Positions 9,001 through 16,372 of a stretch of 23,597 bases of DNA are shown here, piece after piece. The first letter of the stretch is position 1; every line of letters starts with the position of its first letter. Origin of the DNA: Bacteriovorax sp. UBA1852 (GTDB lineage Bacteria; Bdellovibrionota; Bacteriovoracia; Bacteriovoracales; Bacteriovoracaceae); NCBI GenBank assembly GCA_002338505.1, contig DDIK01000020.1:1-23597 (forward strand). The letters run 5' to 3'. The position numbers were made by a program, and so were the translations under genes. Under the pieces are notes generated by a model, which was not told where the DNA came from, searched no databases, and saw only the letters and a list, made by a program, of their open reading frames with translations.

Positions 9001-9104
9001 ATCAAGTATCACCTTTAGAAATTTCACGTTCAGGTCTAATTATGAGAAAGAAGGTTAAGAGGCTTCCAAGTTGTTCGCGTGCTATAAAACTTTTCTTCCA
9101 ATAA
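6015..9104 (+). CDS. Large lipoprotein with two amidoligase-like repeats
   Basis: The N-terminus has a type II signal peptide with lipobox LISC (lipidated C20), so the 1029-aa protein is expected in the periplasm or outer membrane. Residues about 553-865 follow the amidoligase (glutamine-synthetase-like, Amidoligase_2) pattern: HLGIEYS (E558), EWRVEWD (D649), GGHIEIVTPKF (E673), GGSHINIDLAVF (H708), HPNRR (R746/R747), then KLEGRLFGAPENSLDGALQQ. Residues about 230-385 show a degenerate second copy: GWEILTKPQYS, APGHQRILWPRPNLSPEEM, SLEMRAGTKDVSIQRFIQQ. Amidoligases make amide bonds with ATP, which the periplasm lacks; activity and substrate are unknown. A His-rich run (GHGHGHG) lies at 623-629. 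Followed after 57 nt by the MscS gene. Family placement is by motif reading and not proven. Confidence 0.8.
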   Translation: MKKLKETKTLLILISFLISCSRVPLDLEESHSFRSPADDTFSSDNAYEVYNELRRMQFTRDAQRIAVRGGDSDVNNGVISYGGEKEGSTSRVTKVFGPTAEHFENVVREMGESGKRQFLIFFLEHLSQKKLKRVETISGESIEMSYRFLKNQDFSEMETEELYEKFKEWTDKTQGKPFSFLQLSMRRKIFDANVPGFDNEIKKKFKSYSGWAPLFGEPEKYLDQLVSQDTIDGWEILTKPQYSYGEHEAMIKWFKKTLGTKNEEFQAPGHQRILWPRPNLSPEEMVDFQEKLAGTYRLAQALIVLHGIAGKTGINFGHWKFLLDDQSLWSLNLRRNDVFRLEQNRFVEGAMSLEMRAGTKDVSIQRFIQQMITARVASGDFSGIADISEWNLIPRQMTAGGFPGVYDFDRFLPSTDDVASKYSVDQGVVDKAFNNIKNISRSSSMSYGDNTTNINIRYEFWVPFWNWSDAPFLSKTKKGLLKSLTKSFLESVAALDNPSEEQIQRLFQDWVRVSELDVDLKNELMPKKYPRYANANPHEYKLSSDARVDVNKVHLGIEYSASFPLDNKLLMSDEMEDGKNHWRLTTFDLTDKERETILSEYATNLGKELGVEDPKAYKISEDGHGHGHGLDVAYAIRDRRNREWRVEWDGIGRSYSPGKKDSMSTSKRGGHIEIVTPKFKPKMSEIDAVYRAMEETDINPAFRKGGSHINIDLAVFDNKPKELARFLAIFHEYRSIIALMYQHPNRRNAAEAVDLNEDFARKLASFNGSELELKQLLYDNQYFNTRLGRKTRYVQFDASAYFQDIIPDEFISEDFDIANPWVAWRRQFRVNPKIRKLEGRLFGAPENSLDGALQQKLVRAMMNKALNSDDAISGQVQDIKHEDYLKNPAKAYEDLKKLTDDLGLDYKEYEMWTSRGLEYTEAFVESDYYRSFEEKNKLHPKMQNWKESRVDKRSTRKTNQLRKRVIRFDEEELEPRVREFMQNRQAASKKMYQNMHQVSPLEISRSGLIMRKKVKRLPSCSRAIKLFFQ

Positions 9105-9105
9105 A

Positions 9106-9135
9106 TTGATAGAGATATGAAAAGTTTGTTATACT
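9106..9135 (+). promoter_or_regulatory. Candidate promoter of the MscS-type channel gene
   Basis: TTGATA (9106-9111), an 18-bp spacer and TATACT (9130-9135) with TG in the extended position (9127-9128). The predicted start near 9142 leaves a leader of about 20 nt with AAGGCGG before ATG 9162. The -35 begins two bases after the stop of the lipoprotein gene. Confidence 0.55.
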
Positions 9136-9161
9136 GTCCTTATTAAACATAAGGCGGCTTC

Positions 9162-10040
9162 ATGAATTTAGGTAAAATTGAGAACTTCTCAATAAATACA
9201 GTCCAAGGATTAGTCATTGATACTTGGAATATCTTTACAACTCCTATACTAGAACTTTCAGGAAATAAAATTTCTGTTCTCTCGATTTTTACAGCGGCCA
9301 TATTCTTTTATTTTTCGACGGTTTTATCCAAGTATGCTCAGCAATTAGCAAAGAAAATTCTCGACAATAGAAATGTTGATAGAGGAGTAAAAGGCTCGAT
9401 TATAAAAATAGCGGGGCATGTTGCTCAGTTTCTTGGTATCTTGATTGCTCTAGATATGATTGGTGTCAATTTAAACTCACTTGTTGCTCTTGGTGGTGTG
9501 CTTGCCGTCGGTATTGGTTTTGGTTTACAAAATATTGCTCAAAACTTTATCTCGGGCTTGATTATACTCTTTGAGAGGCCTATTAAAAGTGGTGATCTTG
9601 TTGAGGTTGATGGTGTTTATGGAAGAATTAGTGAGATCGGTTCAAGAAGCACTACTGTAACGACTAGGGAAGACGTCTCGATTATTGTTCCTAATTCAAA
9701 GTTTATTTCAGAGAGAGTCGTGAATGATAGTTTCTCAGGAGAGAGAAGACGATTTGCAGTAAAGATAGGGGTTGCCTACGGAAGTGATGTAAAGAAAGTT
9801 ACAGAACTACTTAATAAGATAGCAATGGAACATGACAAAGTTCTGAAACAACCAATGCCTGAAGTTTTCTTTAAAGACTTTGGTGATTCTTCTCTAGATT
9901 TTGAGCTTACTGTATGGATAAATGACCTATGGGCAAGTGTTAGAATTTTATCTGATCTAAGATATTCTGTGGATGAAGCATTTAGGGAGAATGATATAGA
10001 AATCCCGTTTCCACAACGTATTGTGACAATGAAAAGCTAA
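9162..10040 (+). CDS. Small-conductance mechanosensitive channel (MscS family)
   Basis: A 292-aa protein with three membrane helices (about 37-57, 83-103, 106-128). The last is the glycine/alanine-rich pore helix GGVLAVGIGFGLQNIAQNFISG. It is followed by the conserved beta-domain entry FERPIKSGDLVEVDGVYGRISEIGSRSTTV and VPNSKFISE. These are the core hallmarks of MscS channels, which open under membrane tension to release solutes in osmotic downshock. The length matches MscS itself (about 286 aa in E. coli), with no large periplasmic extension. ATG 9162 has a modest AAGG upstream. It has its own promoter and a possible terminator, and sits between two giant lipoprotein genes, so a link with them is uncertain. 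Confidence 0.93.
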   Translation: MNLGKIENFSINTVQGLVIDTWNIFTTPILELSGNKISVLSIFTAAIFFYFSTVLSKYAQQLAKKILDNRNVDRGVKGSIIKIAGHVAQFLGILIALDMIGVNLNSLVALGGVLAVGIGFGLQNIAQNFISGLIILFERPIKSGDLVEVDGVYGRISEIGSRSTTVTTREDVSIIVPNSKFISERVVNDSFSGERRRFAVKIGVAYGSDVKKVTELLNKIAMEHDKVLKQPMPEVFFKDFGDSSLDFELTVWINDLWASVRILSDLRYSVDEAFRENDIEIPFPQRIVTMKS

Positions 10041-10064
10041 GCTCTATCTCAAGAGCTTGATTTT
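10039..10064 (+). terminator. Possible weak terminator after the MscS gene
   Basis: AAGCTCT (10039-10045) and AGAGCTT (10052-10058) form a 7-bp stem with a six-base loop, followed by GATTTT. The left arm includes the last two bases of the stop codon. The T-tract is interrupted, so termination may be partial. Confidence 0.45.
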
Positions 10065-10093
10065 ACGTATTTTTATATAAGATTTCTAAATCT

Positions 10094-10129
10094 TGTTGAT
10101 TTAAGTGCCGATGAGTATACGAATATACT
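10094..10129 (+). promoter_or_regulatory. Candidate promoter region of the 1307-aa lipoprotein
   Basis: Two overlapping readings are possible: TTGTTG (10094-10099) with a 17-bp spacer to TATACG (10116-10121), or the better -10 TATACT (10124-10129) with only a weak -35. GGAG at 10137-10140 lies 5 bases before the GTG start at 10146. Confidence 0.35.
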
Positions 10130-10145
10130 TTAGATCGGAGATATC

Positions 10146-13100
10146 GTGAAATTTTATACATCTTTCATTCTTATATTTAGCTTATTTATTAGTTCTTGTA
10201 CGACGCTGCATCCATATGGCCCAGTGACACAGGAAAGCTTAAGAGTTAAGACAAGGGCGCCCGCAAATGCTGAAGTCAAAAAGCTAGAGTATTACTTAGA
10301 CCTTGATCGATTTCTTTATTACGTAACAGAGTTTACTCATCATCAGTCAAAGAAAGTGAATCTTCAGATAATCGATTCATTGAAAGCATTAACTGCAAAC
10401 TATGTTATTAATAATTCAAGTGACTTTCCTGTAGACAAATTAAAGGACTCAAAGAATTACGATGCTTTAATTAATGATTATCTGATTAAGAAAGAAGTGT
10501 TGGAAGTAGGTCAGGAGTTATCTTGGGGTTACAACTTTCTAAAGAGGAAACTAAACCAGGGCTTCATAGTTAGAGATAGTAATATAAAGACAAAAGCTGC
10601 TGTAAATCTGCCAGAAAAAGAAAATGCTGTAGAACCAAATTGGCAGCAATTTGATATTGAGACAATGGACCCGTCAGAGCAAACACTAGACTCTGAACAA
10701 TATATCTCAGATAGAATGACTCGAGCTGTTTTTTGGGAGGCGAATGACTCTGACAGAACAGTCGAATTTCATCCTAGTAATCCAAGAGAGTTTTTAAAGC
10801 ATGTAAAAAATAAGAATGCTGTAATACTCGGTGAAGTGAAAACTAAGGGTAGTAATTATAACAAAATTTATCTTGTTAAGTATCCTAATGAATCAACACA
10901 TAGACTCGCTATTACTAATGTTGGTGGTGAAGAGAGAATGGAGCACCTTCTCTATCATTTATCTCTAAGTAATATTTTTGATAAAGAACTAAATGTAAAA
11001 GTTGAGCTTATTGGTGACTTTAACGAAGAGCATGCAAAACTTAAGTCAAGATTGATAAATAAGTTTCTACATTTGCCAAGGGCTGATAGAACAATTATTG
11101 GACAACTTGCCGGCATTCAAAACCACTTTTATCTAAACTGGAAGTTTTCGAATCTAGAAAAGATGTATCATAGTAGAACTGAAACTTTACAAGAGTTGTC
11201 TGCAAGCATGTATGAAGATTTAAAGGAACTCATAGTGAGTTCTGAAGAGGAAATTGATTCATTCGATATAACAAAGCATAAGAAGCTTATTAATAGTAGT
11301 TTTTCTAAAGTACAAAAGTATATGTCTGATCAGGGAATTTTAGATGAACGTTTTAATAAGTATGAATTTGATAATTCCATTTTCACAGTGGGAGATATCG
11401 TATTTAAAAATGAAGAAGGAAAACGTGTTCGTTGGAGACTTGTTTCAAACGGTTGGGGAGATGAAGTTCGACCTCTGGGGGAAGCTCTAAAGGAGACAGG
11501 ACATAACGTTATTGACTATATTGGAACGACAGGAGCTTTTGGTGACAAAGGTATGGAGGTTGGAGATGTATTTGTTCCGACACATACAAGTCATCATAAC
11601 GAAGAAAATCAAGGGAAAATTCTTAAAAGAGATTTTTTAGAAATTGATCTATCTGAAGACATGATAAAGGTTGGTGGAACTGTTAATCATGTACCATCTC
11701 CATTTGTTGAAACAAAAGAATGGTATAGTAGAATGTCTACACATGCTGATGCCGTTGAAATTGAAACAAGTGTCTTAAATGATATATTTGATGGCGAAAA
11801 TGATAAGTTAAATGTTTACCTTATGGTCTCTGATGTTATGGGTAGTGAGGGAGAGACCCTCGCAGCTGGAAGTGCATCAAAGAGAAAGAAGGGGAAACAA
11901 GCAATTTTTGATGCTCTTTTAAAAAGGGATAAAGCACGTAAGGTCTCACCTATTTCGCAAGAAGATTTTACGGATACGCAACTTCTTAGAAAAAGAGTAA
12001 TAGAGGCATTCCCAAAAAAGGGTTCAGTATTTCAATACTATATTTTCTCGCTTTTTGAAAATGATGAAACTGTTCCAAGCCTTTCGCAAATTAAGTCTCG
12101 AGGAGAAGATATAAAGGTGTTTAGTGATAATTTCTTCACTAAAAAAGCTTTAACGGCAGGAGAGATTCTTCAAGCGATTATAGAAGAGGTGAATGTTGAT
12201 AATCCGTTACCTAAAATTGCGCTAAATGAAGAATTCTTAGATGGTAAATGGCATGCTAATTCTGATAAATTAAAAATTGAATTGGTTGCTGAGTCTGAAG
12301 ATGTTTTTAGCTCTATAAAAGAGATTGTGTCACGTTACGCAGCAGTATTAAGTAAAAATAAAAAGTGGCTTGAGATCAATCCTGTCCTTAGTGATGTCTC
12401 TTCGAGAATGCATGCACTAAGACCTAGGTCTCTAATAGATGATGATTATTTGATTAAGCGTTATGTTTTTTCTGGTATGAGACAAGGTGGACTTGATTAT
12501 CAAATTACAAATTCTGGAAACTTTTCATATGACTTTATTCCAACGGAAAGTAGAAGTGAAGAATTCAATGTTCCTCAAGATTATCGACACTTAGCATTTT
12601 TTAAAAGTTCTGATGAGACGCTTCAAGCCGCTAAGAAAATGGCAGAAGAAACCGCTGGGTTACAGAATTATGCAGATGAAGAATTATTAAGAAATAAAGT
12701 TGAAAGAGTTAGTAACAGTATCCAAAATCTCTCAGAATTAGAGGGTTTTGCCGGTCAGATCATAATGACGAAAGTAGACAGCTTAGATGATGGGTCATTA
12801 GCTAGATTTGAACCTGAATTCTCTGATGAAGATGGCATTACAATAAATCTGAAAATTACTCAAGAAGGACTTGAGTCACCTGCTGTTATACTAGAAGAAA
12901 TAGCTCACTTAGACCAAATACACGCTGTTGATGATTATCCCATGAAGTCGTTTTTTTCACATCCTATGAACTTTGTTGAGATGCTTGTGAATTCAAGAGC
13001 TGGTTCAAAGCGTGCTAAATATGAGTTAGCCCTCGCTGAAATAGATGCTATTGAGAATGTCATCGAGAGCTTTAAAGATAGAGAGCAGTATACTGATGCT

Positions 13101-14069
13101 GTACAAACATACTTTACAAAAAGACTTGCTGAGGCTGAAAAGTTGGTACGTCTAGCTAAGAAAGAAAGAAGCGTAGAAAATAAATTTCGTAAAGAAGCGG
13201 TCTCATCTACATGGAATAATCTTCTAAAAAGCTTAGATAAGTCAGATCAAAAATTAGATGATCTTATTGCTAATAATGATAGAGCTGGAGTACAGAAACT
13301 CATCGAGACTTACATGCAGTGGAATGAAATGGAACCGTCAGAAATTGCCTTGTGGAAAAATTGGATTAAAGCAATAGGAACACCTAATAATATTAATGAT
13401 CCAAATAATGAAGTTCTTTTTAGGGGTCTTGAGGGAGATCTTATTAAAGAATCAGCTGATGGCGGTAATTATCTTATGTCTGTAATGTTAACATCCAATC
13501 AAGGCTCATATAATAGGCGTTTACGTTCTCTTAAAATGGTCTTGAAAAAAATGCGGAAAAAAGGCGTTCGGAATGTTCATCCAAACTATAATAGTATTAT
13601 GACACTTTTTAAGGGACATAGTAGAGAGCCTGTTGGCTCTAGTTTAATATCTGCATCAGAATTTGATACAGCGCTTGGATTCTCCACTGGTGATAATAGG
13701 TCAGCAATTGCAGCATTAAGTATGAATCCAAATCGTCTCTTGTTTAATATCTTCTCTGACTATACAGATGAGGTTGAAAGATTAATACCTTTAATTATTT
13801 TTCCGGATGAAATTGTACATTTAGAGGCAAAGAAATATAAGTCTGAAATTGACGTGAGACGAATAGATGAAGATGATTTTAAAAGTAAAGTAGTACAGAA
13901 GCTTGGTCGAGAATTAAGGCCCGATGAAGAAAGTTTATCTATCAACAATATTGACAAAGTCTCCGTTTCAAAAAAATGGTGGGACTCTATTCAGCCTGAT
14001 AGCTTAAGAGCATATCCTGAGTCAGTAAGTAGGAGCTGTAACGAAATGATACGCTATTTTAGTAATTAA
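10146..14069 (+). CDS. Giant lipoprotein with nucleoside-phosphorylase-like, zincin-like and ART-like segments
   Basis: Starts at GTG 10146 after GGAG. Residues 1-18 are a type II signal peptide ending in ISSC (C18), so the 1307-aa protein is exported and lipidated. Three segments stand out by motif. About 425-590 resembles the nucleoside phosphorylase/nucleosidase superfamily: YIGTTGAFGDKGMEVGDVFV (458-477), VEIETSV (537-543), VSD (561-563). About 885-975 looks like a zincin: EEIAHLDQ (917-924) with a later EIDA (965-968). About 1089-1230 has R-S-ExE order as in ADP-ribosyltransferases: LFRGL (R1093), SSLISASEF (1165-1173), DEVERLIP (E1209, E1211). The rest is not recognised. The module calls are inference; the first is the best supported. 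It converges on egtD with 7 bases between. Confidence 0.75.
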   Translation: MKFYTSFILIFSLFISSCTTLHPYGPVTQESLRVKTRAPANAEVKKLEYYLDLDRFLYYVTEFTHHQSKKVNLQIIDSLKALTANYVINNSSDFPVDKLKDSKNYDALINDYLIKKEVLEVGQELSWGYNFLKRKLNQGFIVRDSNIKTKAAVNLPEKENAVEPNWQQFDIETMDPSEQTLDSEQYISDRMTRAVFWEANDSDRTVEFHPSNPREFLKHVKNKNAVILGEVKTKGSNYNKIYLVKYPNESTHRLAITNVGGEERMEHLLYHLSLSNIFDKELNVKVELIGDFNEEHAKLKSRLINKFLHLPRADRTIIGQLAGIQNHFYLNWKFSNLEKMYHSRTETLQELSASMYEDLKELIVSSEEEIDSFDITKHKKLINSSFSKVQKYMSDQGILDERFNKYEFDNSIFTVGDIVFKNEEGKRVRWRLVSNGWGDEVRPLGEALKETGHNVIDYIGTTGAFGDKGMEVGDVFVPTHTSHHNEENQGKILKRDFLEIDLSEDMIKVGGTVNHVPSPFVETKEWYSRMSTHADAVEIETSVLNDIFDGENDKLNVYLMVSDVMGSEGETLAAGSASKRKKGKQAIFDALLKRDKARKVSPISQEDFTDTQLLRKRVIEAFPKKGSVFQYYIFSLFENDETVPSLSQIKSRGEDIKVFSDNFFTKKALTAGEILQAIIEEVNVDNPLPKIALNEEFLDGKWHANSDKLKIELVAESEDVFSSIKEIVSRYAAVLSKNKKWLEINPVLSDVSSRMHALRPRSLIDDDYLIKRYVFSGMRQGGLDYQITNSGNFSYDFIPTESRSEEFNVPQDYRHLAFFKSSDETLQAAKKMAEETAGLQNYADEELLRNKVERVSNSIQNLSELEGFAGQIIMTKVDSLDDGSLARFEPEFSDEDGITINLKITQEGLESPAVILEEIAHLDQIHAVDDYPMKSFFSHPMNFVEMLVNSRAGSKRAKYELALAEIDAIENVIESFKDREQYTDAVQTYFTKRLAEAEKLVRLAKKERSVENKFRKEAVSSTWNNLLKSLDKSDQKLDDLIANNDRAGVQKLIETYMQWNEMEPSEIALWKNWIKAIGTPNNINDPNNEVLFRGLEGDLIKESADGGNYLMSVMLTSNQGSYNRRLRSLKMVLKKMRKKGVRNVHPNYNSIMTLFKGHSREPVGSSLISASEFDTALGFSTGDNRSAIAALSMNPNRLLFNIFSDYTDEVERLIPLIIFPDEIVHLEAKKYKSEIDVRRIDEDDFKSKVVQKLGRELRPDEESLSINNIDKVSVSKKWWDSIQPDSLRAYPESVSRSCNEMIRYFSN

Positions 14070-14085
14070 TCTTTAATTACTTTTT
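14061..14085 (+). terminator. Compact palindrome-plus-T-tract at the convergent gene ends
   Basis: AGTAATTAA (14061-14069) and TTAATTACT (14073-14081) are exact complements around TCT, followed by TTTT to 14085. The left arm ends with the stop of the giant lipoprotein and the right arm contains the stop of egtD. The stem is AT-rich, so it is a weak terminator candidate and only for the plus strand; no T-tract serves the other direction. Confidence 0.45.
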
Positions 14086-15060
14086 GGTCTTCCATAGAGA
14101 GTCGGTAAAGTATTTGTTGTCGTCATAAAAATGATCGATAACTTCAAAACCTGTATGGCCACTTAGAAACTCGATGTCACTTTCAATATATTTGAATGAG
14201 TACTCCAGGTGTATTGCTTCATAGGGTTTAAAGTGAAATGATCTTTCAAGACTCTTTATTTCAACATCCTGTGCTTCAAGAGATAGAAGATAACTTAGCA
14301 TTGCACCAAGAGACGGATTATAAGTTCCAAAGTGTTGAAATTTTGAGAGATCAAAGTTTCCACCTAATTCTCTATTTATTCTTGTGAGGAGATTGAGATT
14401 GAAGTTAGTCGTGTGCCCTGCGGAGTCATTATATGCCGTAAGAAGCTTATTGATATCTTTTTTGAGATCAAAGCCTATCAGAATATAATCATCATTATTT
14501 AAACATAGCCACAGTCTTCTAAGAAAACCTTGAACTTGAACATTATTAAAATTACCAATATTTGATCCAAGAAAAAGTACTAACTTCTTATTTGTTGAAT
14601 TCTCTCTGATGTGAGTGAGGCCTTGAAAGTACTCTGAAACAATTCCTTCGATAGAGAGAAGTTCATTCTCTTGAATATTTGTGTTTAAGAGATTCATGGC
14701 CTCCCTAGATATATCAATTGGGTAGAAGTTAACCTTCGTTTTTGCTCTTGTGAATCCATCAATGACTAGCTTACTCTTGTGCCCGTCACCCACTCCAAGT
14801 TCAATGATATCAATCTCATCTTCTTTTAAAAGCTCTGGAAGAGTGTCTGCAATTTTTGAAAGAATATTAAATTCTGACCTCGTTGGGTAGTAATCTTCAT
14901 GTTGAGTGATTTTTTGAAAGATTTTACTTCCTTCATCATCGTAGAAGTACTTAGCTGGAAGATTCTTTGGCTTTGAACAAAGACCTGTTAGTACATCAAT
15001 TGAAAATTGCTCAAGGGCATCATCAGTTTTCTTTTCTTGGTTTACGATTGTTACTTTCAT
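14077..15060 (-). CDS. egtD: L-histidine N-alpha-methyltransferase (hercynine synthase)
   Basis: A cytoplasmic SAM-dependent enzyme that trimethylates histidine to hercynine, the first step of ergothioneine synthesis. The 327-aa length matches mycobacterial EgtD (321). Visible motifs: PKNLPAKYFYDDEGSKIF and YYPTRSE near the N-terminus, the SAM loop ELGVGDG (87-93), LFLGSNIGNF with N167, AYND with Y210, GHTTNFNLNLLTRINRELGG, and HLEYSFKY with E286 and S288. These correspond in order and spacing to the histidine-binding N166, Y206, E282 and S284 of the M. smegmatis enzyme. ATG 15060 overlaps the egtB stop in ATGA, with AAAGGA before it, so the pair is translationally coupled. No egtA, egtC or egtE lies nearby. 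Confidence 0.94.
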   Translation of the reverse strand: MKVTIVNQEKKTDDALEQFSIDVLTGLCSKPKNLPAKYFYDDEGSKIFQKITQHEDYYPTRSEFNILSKIADTLPELLKEDEIDIIELGVGDGHKSKLVIDGFTRAKTKVNFYPIDISREAMNLLNTNIQENELLSIEGIVSEYFQGLTHIRENSTNKKLVLFLGSNIGNFNNVQVQGFLRRLWLCLNNDDYILIGFDLKKDINKLLTAYNDSAGHTTNFNLNLLTRINRELGGNFDLSKFQHFGTYNPSLGAMLSYLLSLEAQDVEIKSLERSFHFKPYEAIHLEYSFKYIESDIEFLSGHTGFEVIDHFYDDNKYFTDSLWKTKK

Positions 15061-16232
15061 ACTAAGTCCTTTGCTAATCTGATGCCTGAGAACATCCAGC
15101 GCTCTTGAGGTTCATAGAAGTTTCGATAAGTGTGTCTTAAGTGTCTTTTAGGACTGGCAAAGCAGCCACCTCTTAAGACAAATTGATTACACATAAACTT
15201 ACCGTTGTACTCGCCAAGTGCTCCATCGAATTCTTTAAATCCCGGATAGGGTGAGTAGTGAGATGACGTCCAATTCCATAATTCATGAGAATCTATATTA
15301 CTGGTCTGTTTAAAGTAGACCTCAAGTTCTTGTTCTGTTGGTAGCCTCATTCCTGACCACTTCGCAAATGCGTGAGCTTCAAAGTAGCTGATATGTGCAA
15401 CTGAAGCATCTAGGTCTAATGGTTTAAGTCCAGCTAGAGTGTACTCGTACCAGTCTTCTTGTCTCTTTAGCCAATAAAGTGGAGATGAGATAGATTGTTC
15501 AGTCAGCCAATCATACCCTTTACTCAACCACAGTTTTGAATTTGAATAAGATTTATCATTTACAAATTCTAGGTATTCTCCATTAGTGACCAGTCTATCT
15601 GAAATTACAACAGGGTTTATAAATGTCTTATGCTGAGGGCATTCGTTATCGTATGAGAAGCTTGGGCCTCGATGTCCAATATCGTAGACACCCTCTTTTA
15701 ATTCACTAAAACTTTTTTCTGATTTCTTAGAGGATCTTAAATCTCTTGAATATTCGGGTAAATCTAAATTCGTTGCAAGGATTGTTTTAATATCCATAAG
15801 AAGTAATTCTTGATGTTGCTTCTCATGTTGAATCCCGATGTATATGAGATCATATACTTCTTGTGATATGTCTTTATTGGTGAGAATCTCTTGGACTTCT
15901 CTATCTACATACTGCCTATATTGCTTGATTTCATTAACAGTAGGCCTAGAAAGAACTCCTCTTTCCTCTTGATTCCAATGGTGACCAATTGTTTTATAGT
16001 ATGAATTAAATAGTTGAGTGTAGTTTGAGTTGAATTCTTTATACTGAGGAAAATGATCCTTGAGAATTAATTCTTCAAAAAACCAAGTGGTATGGGCCAA
16101 ATGCCATTTTGGAGGACTGACATGCTTAGCGGGTTGTACCACATAATCTTCAATTTCTAGTGGCTCACAGAGATTTAGTGTATGATCTCTGGTTGCTATA
16201 AATTCACTCAATATATTTGTTATCTCTATCAT
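15057..16232 (-). CDS. egtB: Hercynine oxygenase / sulfoxide synthase
   Basis: A non-haem iron enzyme that joins hercynine to a thiol (cysteine or gamma-glutamylcysteine) with oxygen, giving a sulfoxide. The N-terminal DinB-like part has WHLAHTTWFFE (H47) and QHEKQHQE (H136, H140), matching the three-histidine iron site of EgtB (H51, H134, H138 in M. thermoresistibile). The C-terminal formylglycine-enzyme-like part has MRLPTEQE, NWTSS, YNGKFM, LRGGCFASPKRHLRHTYRNFY and SGIRLAKD. At 391 aa it is a little shorter than mycobacterial EgtB (about 430). Gene order egtB-egtD and the missing egtA/C/E suggest a shortened pathway, but which thiol is used cannot be told from this sequence. ATG 16232 has no clear Shine-Dalgarno and its promoter is very close. 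Confidence 0.93.
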   Translation of the reverse strand: MIEITNILSEFIATRDHTLNLCEPLEIEDYVVQPAKHVSPPKWHLAHTTWFFEELILKDHFPQYKEFNSNYTQLFNSYYKTIGHHWNQEERGVLSRPTVNEIKQYRQYVDREVQEILTNKDISQEVYDLIYIGIQHEKQHQELLLMDIKTILATNLDLPEYSRDLRSSKKSEKSFSELKEGVYDIGHRGPSFSYDNECPQHKTFINPVVISDRLVTNGEYLEFVNDKSYSNSKLWLSKGYDWLTEQSISSPLYWLKRQEDWYEYTLAGLKPLDLDASVAHISYFEAHAFAKWSGMRLPTEQELEVYFKQTSNIDSHELWNWTSSHYSPYPGFKEFDGALGEYNGKFMCNQFVLRGGCFASPKRHLRHTYRNFYEPQERWMFSGIRLAKDLV

Positions 16233-16239
16233 TTGGTGA

Positions 16240-16267
16240 AGTATACACTTAGATAGATGTTCATCAA
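16240..16267 (-). promoter_or_regulatory. egtB: Candidate promoter of egtB-egtD, possibly leaderless
   Basis: On the minus strand TTGATG (16267-16262), a 16-bp spacer and TATACT (16245-16240). Seven bases later comes the ATG at 16232, so the predicted transcript start falls at or one to two bases before the start codon. This would explain the missing ribosome binding site. Confidence 0.5.
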
Positions 16268-16322
16268 ATAAAGATTGTGCTTTTTTCGTGAAATCTTATA
16301 ATTATATGTAATAAATTCAAAT

Positions 16323-16354
16323 CTCTTGAGATCTATCAAGAGTGAGTTTATAAA
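16323..16354 (+). promoter_or_regulatory. Promoter with overlapping inverted repeat (putative operator)
   Basis: TTGAGA (16326-16331), a 17-bp spacer and TATAAA (16349-16354) form a good sigma-70 promoter for the secreted protein at 16373. A perfect inverted repeat, CTCTTGA (16323-16329) and TCAAGAG (16336-16342) with spacer GATCTA, covers the -35 box and half the spacer. This is the position expected for a repressor or activator site. It lies between the divergent egtB and 16373 promoters. Confidence 0.5.
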
Positions 16355-16372
16355 GTGTGAAAGGAGATTTTT

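Noticed and set aside
8706..9005. 99-aa minus-strand frame opposite the end of the 1029-aa lipoprotein
   Set aside because: It lies wholly inside a well-supported coding region with no start signals; a chance frame.
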